From Chloroflexota bacterium (lineage in GTDB: Bacteria > Chloroflexota > UBA11872): a stretch of 64,000 nt of DNA. The stretch is taken from assembly GCA_022824865.1 (NCBI GenBank), contig JAJDZD010000005.1, positions 1-64,000 of the forward strand, in the 5' to 3' direction. Shown one piece after another: positions 33,681 to 42,666 of the stretch; within the stretch, counting starts at the first letter, position 1, and each line of letters starts with the position of its first letter. Made by a program: the position numbers and the translations under genes. The notes beneath the pieces were generated by a model. The model was given only the letters and a program-made list of their open reading frames with translations. It searched no databases and was not told where the DNA came from.

Positions 33681-34801
33681 GCGACTCAACAACTCGGATG
33701 CCTTCGCTGCCTGTCACCTTCGAGAACGTATCGAAGCACTTCGGCAGCGTGATCGCGGTGGACGAAGTGGACCTGCATGTGCAGGAGGGCGAGTTCATGG
33801 TCTTGCTGGGGCCGTCGGGCTGCGGGAAGACGACGTCGCTGCGAATGATCGCCGGCCTGGAGATGGCGACGGCGGGGACGATCAAGATCGGCGATACCGT
33901 CGTCAACAAGGTGCCGCCACGGGCGCGAAACGTGGCGATGGTGTTCCAGAGCTACGCGCTGTATCCGCACATGAAGGTGGCCGACAACATTGGCTACCCG
34001 CTGAAGATTCGCAAGACCTCCAAGGCGCGGATCGGTGAGCGGGTGAAGGAAGTCGCGGAACTACTGCGGATTCCGGAACTGATGGATCGCAAGCCACGGG
34101 AATTGAGCGGCGGCCAGCGGCAGCGGGTGGCGCTGGCCCGCGCCATCATTCGCGAGCCGAACGTATTTCTGTTCGACGAACCGCTTTCCAATCTGGACGC
34201 CGAGTTGCGGCAGGAGATGCGCGGGGAGTTGAAGTACCTGCAACGGCAACTGGGGACGACGGCCATCTACGTGACTCACGATCAGGCGGAAGCGCTGGCG
34301 ATGGCCGACCGCATCACCGTCATGCGAGACGCCAAGGTGCTGCAAGTGGGTTCACCGATGGACATCTATGACCGGCCGGCCAATGCCTTTGTCGGTCACT
34401 TCGTGGGCAGCCCCGGAATGAGCCTGGTTTCGGGAACGTTGACGAGCACAAACGGCTGGGTTCGGGTGAATGGGAACGGTTTCTCCTGGGAAGTCGCGGG
34501 CGACGCCGCCACGGCTGTCTTGCGCCGCCCCCGGGTCGACCGACCCGCCATCGCGGGCGCGCGTCCCGAGGCGATGGAGCTTTCGTTCATGGAGCAGACG
34601 GACTACGCGAAGGCCACGATCTTCGCGGTCGAGCCGATGGGCAGCGAAGTGCTGGTTGACGTGCTGCTGGACGAGGACACGCGAATCAAGGCGAGGGCGG
34701 AGACGACGTTTGCCGGTCAGCCCGGCGAGAACATCTGGATACGCCCGAAGCCGGATCGAATCCGACTGTTCGACGGGGAAAGCCAGGAGGCTATCGAATA
34801 G
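33677..34801 (+). CDS. Carbohydrate ABC transporter ATP-binding protein (UgpC/MsmK type)
   Basis: The ATG at 33677 overlaps the permease stop; the product is 374 residues. All ABC motifs are present: Walker A GPSGCGKTTSLRM, Q-loop FQSYALYP, signature LSGGQRQRVALARA, Walker B VFLFDEPLSNLD and the H-loop VTHDQAEA. The C-terminal ~130 residues form the TOBE-like regulatory domain (RPEAMELS), as in MalK/UgpC proteins that serve CUT1 sugar permeases. The Gfo/Idh gene follows after 46 bases. Confidence 0.92.
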   Translation: MSDSTTRMPSLPVTFENVSKHFGSVIAVDEVDLHVQEGEFMVLLGPSGCGKTTSLRMIAGLEMATAGTIKIGDTVVNKVPPRARNVAMVFQSYALYPHMKVADNIGYPLKIRKTSKARIGERVKEVAELLRIPELMDRKPRELSGGQRQRVALARAIIREPNVFLFDEPLSNLDAELRQEMRGELKYLQRQLGTTAIYVTHDQAEALAMADRITVMRDAKVLQVGSPMDIYDRPANAFVGHFVGSPGMSLVSGTLTSTNGWVRVNGNGFSWEVAGDAATAVLRRPRVDRPAIAGARPEAMELSFMEQTDYAKATIFAVEPMGSEVLVDVLLDEDTRIKARAETTFAGQPGENIWIRPKPDRIRLFDGESQEAIE

Positions 34802-34847
34802 CAAGGCGGACGCCGCGCATGCTGCGTACGTCCACAGGACCTCAGGG

Positions 34848-36011
34848 ATGACGAAACTCCGCACCGGATTGGTTGGCTGCGGCAGCATGGGCGGCGGCGT
34901 TCACGCGCCTGGCTTGGCCAGTCATCCGCGGATCGAGTTGAGCGCGATCGCGGACGTGACGCCACCGAACCTGGCGCGGGTGGGCGACGAGCAGGGGATT
35001 CCAGTCGAGCGTCGATTTGCCGACGCTGAAGACTTGGTAGCGCTGCCGGATCTTGATCTCGTGGTGGTGGCGACGCCGCCGTGGTTGCGCAAAGAGCCGG
35101 TGCTGGCCGCGCTGAAGTCCGGCAAGCACGTGCTGGCCGAGAAGCCGCTGGCCTCTGTGCCACAGGACGCATGGGAGATGGCGGAAGCGGCCGAGCGCGC
35201 CGACCGCGTGCTGGCGATGATGCACAACTACCTGTTTTTTCCGGAGTTCGAGGCGGCGAAGACGGCAATCGACCGGGGCGTGATCGGAGAGGTCCAGACC
35301 GTGAGCGCCAATCTGCTGTGCGTGCCGGACAACCCGGGCGCGGCGACCTTTCAGCCGGGCTGGCGGCGAGACCTGGGGCGCGCGGGCGGCGGGATCCTGA
35401 TGGACATGCTGCACCCGCTGTACGTGATGAGCTGGCTGGCGAGCGCGCCCGTGAGCGAAGTCTCGGCGATGATCCGCCGAACCGGTGAAGGTCCACTGCC
35501 GGTCGACGACCTGGCGATGTGCCACCTGCGACTTGGTGACGTGTACGCCAGCCTGAACCTCGGCTGGGGCCTGGGGCCGGGCGGGATCGGCGTCGGCGGT
35601 ACCGAGGGGCGTCTATGGCTACGCTATATCAACAACGGTACGACGCCGTTCGACCGGTTCCACTCGGCGTTTACCTCAGACGGGATGACGACGAAGCCGC
35701 TGGAGGTTGAGGGCGTCATCGCCAATGCAGATTCCGCGCACGCGAGCGAGGACGAGCGCCTGGCCTGGGCGTTTGACGGGTACAACATGCAGAACTCGTA
35801 CCTGAACCTCGTCAGCGACGTCGTTGAGGCGGTGACCGAGGGGCGTCAGCCGCGGAGCACGGGTGAGGACGGGGCGCGCGCCGTGGACACGGTGCTGGCG
35901 TGCTATGCCTCGGCGGCGCGGCGGCGGCCGGTTGCGTTGCCGCTGGACTCGGCCGACCCGGTTTACCGAGAGGGCGTTACGGCGCTGGCCGCAGAGTCGA
36001 CCGAAGGCTAG
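34848..36011 (+). CDS. Gfo/Idh/MocA oxidoreductase (IolG-like candidate)
   Basis: The ATG at 34848 begins MTKLRTGLVGCGSMGGG, the NAD-binding GxGxxG region; product 387 residues. The EKPLA element (LAEKPLASV) and the middle RAGGGILMDMLHPLYVMSWL segment are typical. Inositol 2-dehydrogenase (IolG) belongs to this family, and transporter genes lie directly upstream with an IolD homologue facing it, so an inositol or related polyol dehydrogenase is the best reading, though other sugars are possible. Its stop shares CTAG with the convergent epimerase gene. Confidence 0.83.
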   Translation: MTKLRTGLVGCGSMGGGVHAPGLASHPRIELSAIADVTPPNLARVGDEQGIPVERRFADAEDLVALPDLDLVVVATPPWLRKEPVLAALKSGKHVLAEKPLASVPQDAWEMAEAAERADRVLAMMHNYLFFPEFEAAKTAIDRGVIGEVQTVSANLLCVPDNPGAATFQPGWRRDLGRAGGGILMDMLHPLYVMSWLASAPVSEVSAMIRRTGEGPLPVDDLAMCHLRLGDVYASLNLGWGLGPGGIGVGGTEGRLWLRYINNGTTPFDRFHSAFTSDGMTTKPLEVEGVIANADSAHASEDERLAWAFDGYNMQNSYLNLVSDVVEAVTEGRQPRSTGEDGARAVDTVLACYASAARRRPVALPLDSADPVYREGVTALAAESTEG

Positions 36012-36973
36012 GCGCGCGGCGCGATTACGTCCTGTTGGTCCTGGAGGAGTAGTGGCCGCAGGAAGTCGACGCTCTTTTCCAGACCTTCCAAGCGCCCCAT
36101 CCATCGGTCCTCGTGCTCCATGCTGACCACACCGTCGAATCCGGCCCTACGGAGGGCGCTGAAGAACTGGCGCCACCAGAGTTCGCCGTGGCCGTAGCCG
36201 ACGGTGCGGAAGGCCCAGGAGCGTTCAAACGACTGGTCCCAAGGGCGAATTTCGAGCAGGCCGTTGAGCGCGGCCTCGTTGGGGTCGATGCCGGTGTCCT
36301 TGGCGTGGACGTGCCATATGCAGCCGGCCAGCCCTTCGACCACGACCGTGGGTTCCATGCCCTGCGGCCAGAGATGGCTGGGGTCCAGGTTGGCGCCGAG
36401 CAGGTCACCGGCGATTTCGCGAAGCTGCAAGAGGGACCGCGGGTTGTAGGCCACCATGCCGTGGTGCATTTCGATGGCGATCTTCATGTCATGGTCGGCG
36501 GCGAAGCGGCCGGCTTCGGTCCAGAAGGGGGTGACTTCCTCGGCCCATTGGCGAAGGCCGCATTCGACGTATTCCGCCGGCCAAGTGGCCGTGACCCAGT
36601 TGGGATAGGTCCCGCCGTCCGGCGCGCCCGGACAGCCGCTCTGGGTGATGACGATGTCCAGCCCCAGGTCACTCGCGACCCGGATCGTGTCGTAGTAGAC
36701 CTGCTGACATCGCTGGCGGCGTTGAGGATGCGGGTCGAGCAGGTTGCCGGAGCAGTTGAGCGCGGAGAGCACCAGTCCGCGATCGGTGATGGCGCCCATG
36801 AAGTCGTCGCGTGCGGCCTGGCTCTGAACAAGCTCGTCGAGACGACAGTGGGGCGCGGTTGAGAAGTTGCCGGTGCCGATTTCCACGGCGTCAAGGCCAA
36901 GGCCGGCAGCGTAGTCGAGCGCCTGGGTGAATGACATGTCGTTGAGGATGTCCATGTACAGGCCAAGTTTCAT
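36008..36973 (-). CDS. Sugar phosphate isomerase/epimerase (IolE-like TIM barrel)
   Basis: The 321-residue AP endonuclease-2/xylose-isomerase-type barrel shows the metal-site glutamate in KIAIEMHHGM, the aspartate and histidine in ANLDPSHLWPQG, WHVHAKDTGI and the last glutamate in VSMEHEDRWMG. These fit the family of inosose dehydratase (IolE), hexulose epimerases and related enzymes. It starts with MKLGLYMDIL after GGGAGAG. It is 75 bases downstream of the iolD-like gene on the same strand, supporting an IolE-type step, but family-wide specificity is broad. Confidence 0.82.
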   Translation of the reverse strand: MKLGLYMDILNDMSFTQALDYAAGLGLDAVEIGTGNFSTAPHCRLDELVQSQAARDDFMGAITDRGLVLSALNCSGNLLDPHPQRRQRCQQVYYDTIRVASDLGLDIVITQSGCPGAPDGGTYPNWVTATWPAEYVECGLRQWAEEVTPFWTEAGRFAADHDMKIAIEMHHGMVAYNPRSLLQLREIAGDLLGANLDPSHLWPQGMEPTVVVEGLAGCIWHVHAKDTGIDPNEAALNGLLEIRPWDQSFERSWAFRTVGYGHGELWWRQFFSALRRAGFDGVVSMEHEDRWMGRLEGLEKSVDFLRPLLLQDQQDVIAPRA

Positions 36974-37048
36974 GGCGTATCTCTCCCGTTAGTCGGCGAG
37001 GCGTAATGGCGACGATGCAACGTCATTGAAGATCGCGCGCATGGTCGG

Positions 37049-38902
37049 TCAAATGAGCGGGCGCTCGTTCTTGACCATTTCGGCATAGCGTTCGCGCGAG
37101 GCCTGGACGCCCTCGATGGTCGAGACTTCCGATACCGGTACGTCCCACCAGGACTCGTAGGTGGGCACGCCGTCGTCGGCGCTGACGTCCACCGCGATGA
37201 GCGTTGAGCTGTCCGAGTCGCGCGCGTCTTCGAGGGCCTCCTGCAGGTCGTCGGCGGTGTCGGCGCGGATGACGTTCATGCCGAGGCCCTCGGCGTTGGC
37301 GGCCAAGTCGAGGGGGATGGTGTCGCCGTCCAGCTGGCCCGACGATCCGTTGCGATATCGATACTGGGTGCCCCAGCCATCGGCGCCGACGTCGGTGGAG
37401 AGCGCCCGGATGCTTCCCCAGCCGTGATTGTCGAGCAGGACAACATTGACCTTGATGCCCTCCTGAATGGCGGTGACAAGCTCCTGCGCCATCATCAGGT
37501 AGGAGCCGTCGCCGACCATGACGTAGACCTCACGTTCGGGCGCCGCCATCTTGGCACCGATGCCGCCGGCGATTTCATATCCCATGCACGAGTAGCCGTA
37601 CTCCAGGTGGAAGCCGCCCGGCTGCCCGGTGCGCCAGAGCTTGTGCAGGTCGCCCGGCAGGCTGCCGGCAGCGCAGACCACGACGTCTTGAGGCCGGGTG
37701 AAGTCGTTGACAACGCCCAGGACGTGGCCTTGGCGTAGCGGAATCGCGTCGGTGGCGGCCCGCTGTTGGTCGGTTTCGGCGATCCAGGTGTCGCGCCAGG
37801 CATCGACTTGCTGGCCGAATGACGATGGGACGCGGTAGCCCGCGGTGGCCTCGGCCAGTTCCTCGAGCACAACCCTGGCGTCGCCCTGCAGGGGCAGCGC
37901 CGCGTGCTTGTAGGCGTCCAGTTCGGCCACATTGATGTTGATGAAGCGCACGTCCGGATTCTGGAACTGGGTTTTGGACGCGGTGGTGAAGTCGGTATAT
38001 CGCGTGCCGATTCCAATGATCAGGTCGGCATCGTGGGCCACGAGGTTGGCGGCCGTGCCGCCAGAGAAGCCAACAGCCCCAAGGACTTGCGAGTGATCGT
38101 GCGGCAGTGCGCCCTTGCCGGCCTTCGTCTCGGAAACGGGGATTCCGGTGGCCTCCGCAAATGCCTTGAGCGTCGCCGAGGCCTCGCTGTAGAGCACGCC
38201 GCCGCCGGCGATGATCAGCGGGCGTTCGCTTGCCCGGATCCAGGCGGCAGCCCGCTGCATCAGGCCGGCGTCCGGGCGGGCGCGGGGGATGTCCCAGACG
38301 CGGGGCTCAAACAAGTCGTCGGGGTAGTCATAGGCCTCGGTTTGGACGTCCTGCGGCAGGCAGAGCGTGACCGCTCCGGTAGAGGCGGGCGAGGTTAGGA
38401 CGCGCATCGTTTCCATGAGCGCCGGAACCAACTGGTCCGGCCGGTTGATTCGATCCCAGTAGGTGGACACCGGGCGAAAGCAATCATTGACCGACACGTC
38501 GTGCGACCAGGGTGCTTCCAGCTGCTGCAAGACCGGCGCGACTTTGCGGTTGGCAAAGATGTCGCCGGGCAGCAGCAGGACGGGCAGACGGTTGATGGTG
38601 GCGGTGGCGGCGCCGGTGACCATGTTGGTCGCGCCGGGACCGATGGACGACGTGCAAGCCAGCGTGCCCAGGCGGTTCTTCATCTTGGCGTAGCCGATGG
38701 CGCTGTGGACCATCGACTGCTCGTTGCGGGCCTGGTAGTAGCGGAAGTCGGGGTTTTCCTGCAGCGCTTCGCCCACGCCGGCCACGTTGCCGTGGCCGAA
38801 GATGCCAAAACAGCCCGCAAAGAACGGCTGCTGTCGACCGTCCCGCGCCACCTGCTGAACCTTGAGGAATTCAACCAGCGCCTGGGCCATCGTCTTCCGC
38901 AT
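37049..38902 (-). CDS. iolD: 3D-(3,5/4)-trihydroxycyclohexane-1,2-dione acylhydrolase (IolD-like)
   Basis: I take the ATG at 38902 (MRKTMAQALVEFLKVQQV), preceded by AGAGGGG; product 617 residues, the normal IolD length. It is a ThDP enzyme: catalytic glutamate region YYQARNEQSMVHSAIGYAKM, IGPGATNMVTGAATA, and ThDP motif GDGSYLMMAQELVTAIQEGI with LLDNHGWGSI. The N-terminal GCFGIFGHGNVAGVGEAL is characteristic of IolD, which opens the inositol-derived ring diketone. It is probably co-transcribed with the epimerase downstream. The remaining iol genes (iolB, iolC, iolJ) are not in the window. Confidence 0.88.
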   Translation of the reverse strand: MRKTMAQALVEFLKVQQVARDGRQQPFFAGCFGIFGHGNVAGVGEALQENPDFRYYQARNEQSMVHSAIGYAKMKNRLGTLACTSSIGPGATNMVTGAATATINRLPVLLLPGDIFANRKVAPVLQQLEAPWSHDVSVNDCFRPVSTYWDRINRPDQLVPALMETMRVLTSPASTGAVTLCLPQDVQTEAYDYPDDLFEPRVWDIPRARPDAGLMQRAAAWIRASERPLIIAGGGVLYSEASATLKAFAEATGIPVSETKAGKGALPHDHSQVLGAVGFSGGTAANLVAHDADLIIGIGTRYTDFTTASKTQFQNPDVRFININVAELDAYKHAALPLQGDARVVLEELAEATAGYRVPSSFGQQVDAWRDTWIAETDQQRAATDAIPLRQGHVLGVVNDFTRPQDVVVCAAGSLPGDLHKLWRTGQPGGFHLEYGYSCMGYEIAGGIGAKMAAPEREVYVMVGDGSYLMMAQELVTAIQEGIKVNVVLLDNHGWGSIRALSTDVGADGWGTQYRYRNGSSGQLDGDTIPLDLAANAEGLGMNVIRADTADDLQEALEDARDSDSSTLIAVDVSADDGVPTYESWWDVPVSEVSTIEGVQASRERYAEMVKNERPLI

Positions 38903-39058
38903 CAGAATTGCCCCTCTGCTAGATTCGCGGTGGTGCCAAGCGCTAACGCGACCGCGCACGACAGTCAAACTCGACCAGAATCATACGAGAAACGGCCTCG
39001 ATTCCCGGGCCGACCGACGCGGCAACGGCGAGCGATAGCGGCATGCGGAAGGACTGAG

Positions 39059-39940
39059 ATGGCAGGCGTTTCACGAGCCAACGAGATGCTCGGGTATCCC
39101 GCCGACGCTCGCTTGCTGATCGTCAACGCCGATGACTTCGGCATGTGCCACGGCCAAAACCTCGGCGCCATCCGCTCGATCACCGACGGGCTGGTCAGTT
39201 CCTGCTCGCTCATGGCGTCAACACCCTGGTGCTTGCACGCGGCCGAGTTTCTGCGTGGGCATCCAGGGGTGTCGTTTGCCGTACATCTGACCGTCGTATC
39301 CGAGTACCGGCACTACCGTTGGGGGCCGCTGGCGGCGCCGGGGGACGTGCCGTCCTTGGTGGACGAGTCCGGGTACTTCTTTGGCGACGACCGGTTCGAC
39401 CACATCCTGGAAACGGCGGACATCGGCGAACTCGAGACGGAGTTTCGCGCGCAGATCGAGGCGGTCCTGGGACTGGGGCTAAAGCCGACGCACCTGGACA
39501 GTCACTACGGTCCGCACGAGCAGCGGCGGGACATCTTCGACCTGGTCGTCAGCCTGGCGCTCGAGTTTGGGTTGGCAGTACGGGCCGGGTCGCCGCACCT
39601 GGTGCGGAGCCTGCTGGCACAGGGATTGCCCGCGGCTGAGCATGGGGTGCTGGACTCGGGCCGGATCCCGCCGGAAAAGAAGGCCGAGGTGCTGGCCGCT
39701 CGACTGCGCAAACTGCCCGCGGGTTTGAGCGAGTGGGCGTTGCACCCCGGCATCGCGACCGACGAATTGAGGGCCGTTATGGCGGATCCAAGGGTGCCCG
39801 GCGTGACTGGCACGCCGGAAGGCAGACAGTCGGACTTCGATGTCGCGGTGTCCGAGGAAGCCGCGCGGATCGTGGAGGAGGAAGGGATCCGGATCATCGG
39901 CTATCGCGAATTGCAGCAGGTGTGGCAGACGGTCCGTTAG
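39059..39940 (+). CDS. YdjC/ChbG-family carbohydrate deacetylase
   Basis: The ATG at 39059 follows GGAAGGA and gives 293 residues. The metal-binding NADDFGMCHGQN motif and the THLDSHYGPHEQ histidines are those of YdjC/ChbG proteins, which remove N-acetyl groups from chitooligosaccharides and similar sugars. LSEWALHPGI supplies another conserved His. It is divergent from the IolD gene and its stop overlaps that of the convergent sulfatase (TTAG), so the neighbourhood processes modified sugars. Confidence 0.85.
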   Translation: MAGVSRANEMLGYPADARLLIVNADDFGMCHGQNLGAIRSITDGLVSSCSLMASTPWCLHAAEFLRGHPGVSFAVHLTVVSEYRHYRWGPLAAPGDVPSLVDESGYFFGDDRFDHILETADIGELETEFRAQIEAVLGLGLKPTHLDSHYGPHEQRRDIFDLVVSLALEFGLAVRAGSPHLVRSLLAQGLPAAEHGVLDSGRIPPEKKAEVLAARLRKLPAGLSEWALHPGIATDELRAVMADPRVPGVTGTPEGRQSDFDVAVSEEAARIVEEEGIRIIGYRELQQVWQTVR

Positions 39941-41412
39941 GCGCCTAGCGCCTGCGCGGCGCGCTTGACGATGGGGGCCAGGGGATCGCCGGTCTCGTAA
40001 GCCCAGTCGACGATGCGCTGGGCGAGGGTTGCCCGGGGGACGGCGTGGGCCGGGTCGGCGATGAAGTTAGTCATTTCGTGTGGATCGGCTTGCAGGTCGT
40101 ATAGCTCTGAGTCGTCGAGCAGGAACAGGTTGAGCTTCCAGCGGGCGGTGCAGACAGTCTTGATGAATTGGTGCTGGTCTTCGAAGTGGGAGTAGAACTC
40201 GGCAAAGACCTCCTCACGCGGACCCGGTGAATCCAATGTCCAGGCCCCGGCGAAGCTGTGGCCTTCGCCGGGGTCAACTGTGACATCACAGAGCTCTCCG
40301 AGAGTGCTGAGCAGATCGATCGTGCTGAAGAGCATGTCGCTGACCCGACCGCCGTCGATCCGTCCGGGCCAGTGCACGATGAAGGGGATACCGAGGGACT
40401 CCTCGTACATGGAAGGGCCCTTCTCGATCATGCGGTGCGCGCCCAGGCTCTCGCCGTGATCGGAGAGGACGACCACGATGGTGTCGTCGGCCAGCCCCTC
40501 GGATTGCAGGTAATCGAGCATGCGGCCTACCTCTGTGTCCACGTGCGCCACCAGCCCGTGGTAGTGGGCAATCAGGCGGCGCCAGTCGGCGTCCGTCATG
40601 TTGCGGACCCACTGATGCTGGACGGATTCGCGCAGGGTGCGGGGCTTGGTGGAGAGGTCGTCGGCCAACGAAACCGGCAGGTCAACCTCGTCCGGAGACA
40701 CCAGGTCGGGGAAGTCGCCGGGCGAAATGATTGGCGGATGCGGGTCTTTGATGGAGCAGCAGAAGACCCAGGGACGGTCGTCGCGGGAGTTCAGGAACTC
40801 GATGGCCCGATCGACGGCCCATGAGGTGCGGGCGTGCTCGACGGGGATGGTGGACGCGCCGGACGGGAATACGCCGCTGGCCAGCGAGCCGGATGCGCTG
40901 TAGCGGCGGTGCTCGCGGTGGAAGGTGTCGGCCAAGCCGTGACGTTCGAGGTGCCGGACGTAGAAGTCTCGGCCGTTCTTCCAATAGCGGTAGGTGCGCC
41001 AAAAGTCGGTCCAGCCATGATGCGGGGTTTCGTCGTCGCCCATGTGCCAGGGGCCGGTGTAGCCCATGCGGTAGCCGGCGGCCTTGAAGGCCTGCCCGAG
41101 CGAGGGCACGGACTCCGGCAGCGGCGTGCGATGGACCAGCGGGCCGACCTCGGCCTGCCAGTCCGCCGGGAACTCGGTTGAGTCGCCAACGCGGTAGACG
41201 CGATGCTGATGGGGATAGCGTCCGGTGAACATCGACGCCCGCGCGGGGGCACATTGCGGCAGCGGCACGTAGGCGCGGGTGAGCCTGAGGCCATCGGCGG
41301 CCAGCCGGTCGAAGTATGGCGTGCGCGCGGCCCGGCAGCCGTAGGAGCCCAGGGCGCCACGTTGGAGCTGGTCCATGAGCACGATAAGAACGTTGGGGCG
41401 CGGTGCCGCCAC
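39937..41412 (-). CDS. Sulfatase (type I, FGly)
   Basis: The 491-residue protein begins PRPNVLIVLMDQLQRGALG, the N-terminal metal-binding strand of sulfatases. The active-site cysteine lies in CAPARASMFTGR (Cys54), matching C-x-P-x-R for formylglycine conversion. YTGPWHMGDDE and the later VVVLSDHGESLG provide further metal and active-site residues. It has no signal peptide, so it acts in the cytoplasm on imported sulfated sugars or on small sulfate esters. The sulfatase-modifying enzyme is not in the window. Confidence 0.88.
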   Translation of the reverse strand: MAAPRPNVLIVLMDQLQRGALGSYGCRAARTPYFDRLAADGLRLTRAYVPLPQCAPARASMFTGRYPHQHRVYRVGDSTEFPADWQAEVGPLVHRTPLPESVPSLGQAFKAAGYRMGYTGPWHMGDDETPHHGWTDFWRTYRYWKNGRDFYVRHLERHGLADTFHREHRRYSASGSLASGVFPSGASTIPVEHARTSWAVDRAIEFLNSRDDRPWVFCCSIKDPHPPIISPGDFPDLVSPDEVDLPVSLADDLSTKPRTLRESVQHQWVRNMTDADWRRLIAHYHGLVAHVDTEVGRMLDYLQSEGLADDTIVVVLSDHGESLGAHRMIEKGPSMYEESLGIPFIVHWPGRIDGGRVSDMLFSTIDLLSTLGELCDVTVDPGEGHSFAGAWTLDSPGPREEVFAEFYSHFEDQHQFIKTVCTARWKLNLFLLDDSELYDLQADPHEMTNFIADPAHAVPRATLAQRIVDWAYETGDPLAPIVKRAAQALGA

Positions 41413-41563
41413 GGTCCACTCCCGCGACCTGCATCTGCGGACGATTCAGCCTGCCAGGCCCGAGAGCTTCGCGCGGGCAGCCAATGCGGGCAGGCCGCTA
41501 AAGGGTCCCGCAATCGTCGTCAATTCGCCGCATGGTCGGTGGCAAATCGCTAACCTTGAGACT

Positions 41564-41764
41564 GTGACCACTCCAGGCCTGTGGCTCGTCGTGGGTTCGC
41601 TGATCCTCGTTGAAGCCGCCATCATCGTTACCGCGCTGCGAATGCGGGTACAGCCCCTCGCGGCGCGTAGCGTCGTTGGCGGGCGGCCGGCGGAAGTCGT
41701 CTGGACGCTGCTTCCCGCGTTGCTGCTTGTGGCGCTGGTCGTGATGTCGGTCGGCGCCAACTAG
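41564..41764 (+). CDS. Short membrane protein resembling the COX2 transmembrane hairpin
   Basis: The GTG at 41564 gives 66 residues with two hydrophobic helices: LWLVVGSLILVEAAIIVTAL, and VVWTLLPALLLVALVVMSVG after RPAEV. The 'E.vWT.lPalllv.l' helix is that of cytochrome c oxidase subunit II, but the cupredoxin domain with CuA ligands is absent. It sits directly upstream of ctaA and ctaB, the heme A genes, so it may be a truncated coxB remnant or an assembly-related membrane peptide. The frame is intact and ends cleanly. Confidence 0.6.
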   Translation: MTTPGLWLVVGSLILVEAAIIVTALRMRVQPLAARSVVGGRPAEVVWTLLPALLLVALVVMSVGAN

Positions 41765-41778
41765 AGCCGAAGCCTCCC

Positions 41779-42666
41779 TTGAACTCGAGCCGTTCAACGC
41801 CCTCCATTCACGTGCGCCGTGCCGGCCAGTGGGCTGCCGCCGCGGCGATCCTGACCATTGGTCTGATTGCTTACGGGTCGTGGGTGCGGGTGTCGGGATC
41901 CGGCCTGGGATGTCCGGATTGGCCGCTGTGCGAAGGCGTGATAGTTCCTGAACTGGAGGGCGCCACCGGCATCGAATTCGGCCACCGTGTCTTTGCCGGA
42001 GTCACCATGCTGACCGTCGTCGCGGCGGCGTGGTACGCCGTTCGAGGCCGGGCCGCCGACCCGCTCACGCTGAAGCTGGTCGGCGGCGCGCTGGCGGCCA
42101 TCCTGATCCAGGCCGTGCTGGGCGGCATTACCGTTCTCACGCATCTCCACGGCATGGTCCGGCTGGCCCACCTCGTCTTTTCAATGCTGACCCTGGCCTT
42201 GCTGACCGGCGGCGCGCTGCGCGCCCTGGACGTGCCCAGTGTGGAGCTTCCGAGTGTCCGCCGAACGCGAGCCATGCTGGAAGCGACCGCAATTGTGGTT
42301 CTGCTTGGAGGCACGATCGTGGGGCGGAACGCCAGCGCCAGCTGCCCGACGCTGCCCTTCTGCGACGGCAACGTGGGCATGGAGGCCCTGAGCCTTCACA
42401 TGCTGCACCGCATTGCCGCGTCGGCGCTCGCGCTAACCATCTTCTTCACGGCCTGGCAAGTCAGGAAGCGCGGCGGTTCGCGGATGGCCGTGCTGCTCAG
42501 CTACGGCGCTGTGCTGCTGGTTTCCGCGCAGATCGGCGTTGGGGTCGCGTCCAAGGCCATTGGCTTGTATCCGGAACTGCGCGTCCTGCACCTTACGCTG
42601 GCGGCGCTGCTGTGGTGGGTCGTGGTCATTCACTTCAGCCTGGCGCTGAAGCACCGCAGCGGCTGA
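41779..42666 (+). CDS. ctaA: Heme A synthase (CtaA/COX15)
   Basis: The 295-residue protein starts at a TTG 14 bases after the COX2-like gene. Eight membrane segments are visible. The first extracellular loop has the cysteine pair CPDWPLC, and the second half a matching CPTLPFC, as in CtaA proteins. Heme-ligand histidines lie in IEFGHRVFAG, MVRLAHLVFS, SLHMLHRIA and RVLHLTLAA. It oxidises the heme O methyl group to make heme A. The stop overlaps the start of ctaB by one base (TGATG). Confidence 0.9.
   Translation: MNSSRSTPSIHVRRAGQWAAAAAILTIGLIAYGSWVRVSGSGLGCPDWPLCEGVIVPELEGATGIEFGHRVFAGVTMLTVVAAAWYAVRGRAADPLTLKLVGGALAAILIQAVLGGITVLTHLHGMVRLAHLVFSMLTLALLTGGALRALDVPSVELPSVRRTRAMLEATAIVVLLGGTIVGRNASASCPTLPFCDGNVGMEALSLHMLHRIAASALALTIFFTAWQVRKRGGSRMAVLLSYGAVLLVSAQIGVGVASKAIGLYPELRVLHLTLAALLWWVVVIHFSLALKHRSG

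Noticed and set aside
34470-34847. Longer start for the Gfo/Idh gene inside the ATPase gene
   Set aside because: The extra N-terminal residues are a shadow translation of the ATPase; the Rossmann motif begins right after the ATG at 34848.
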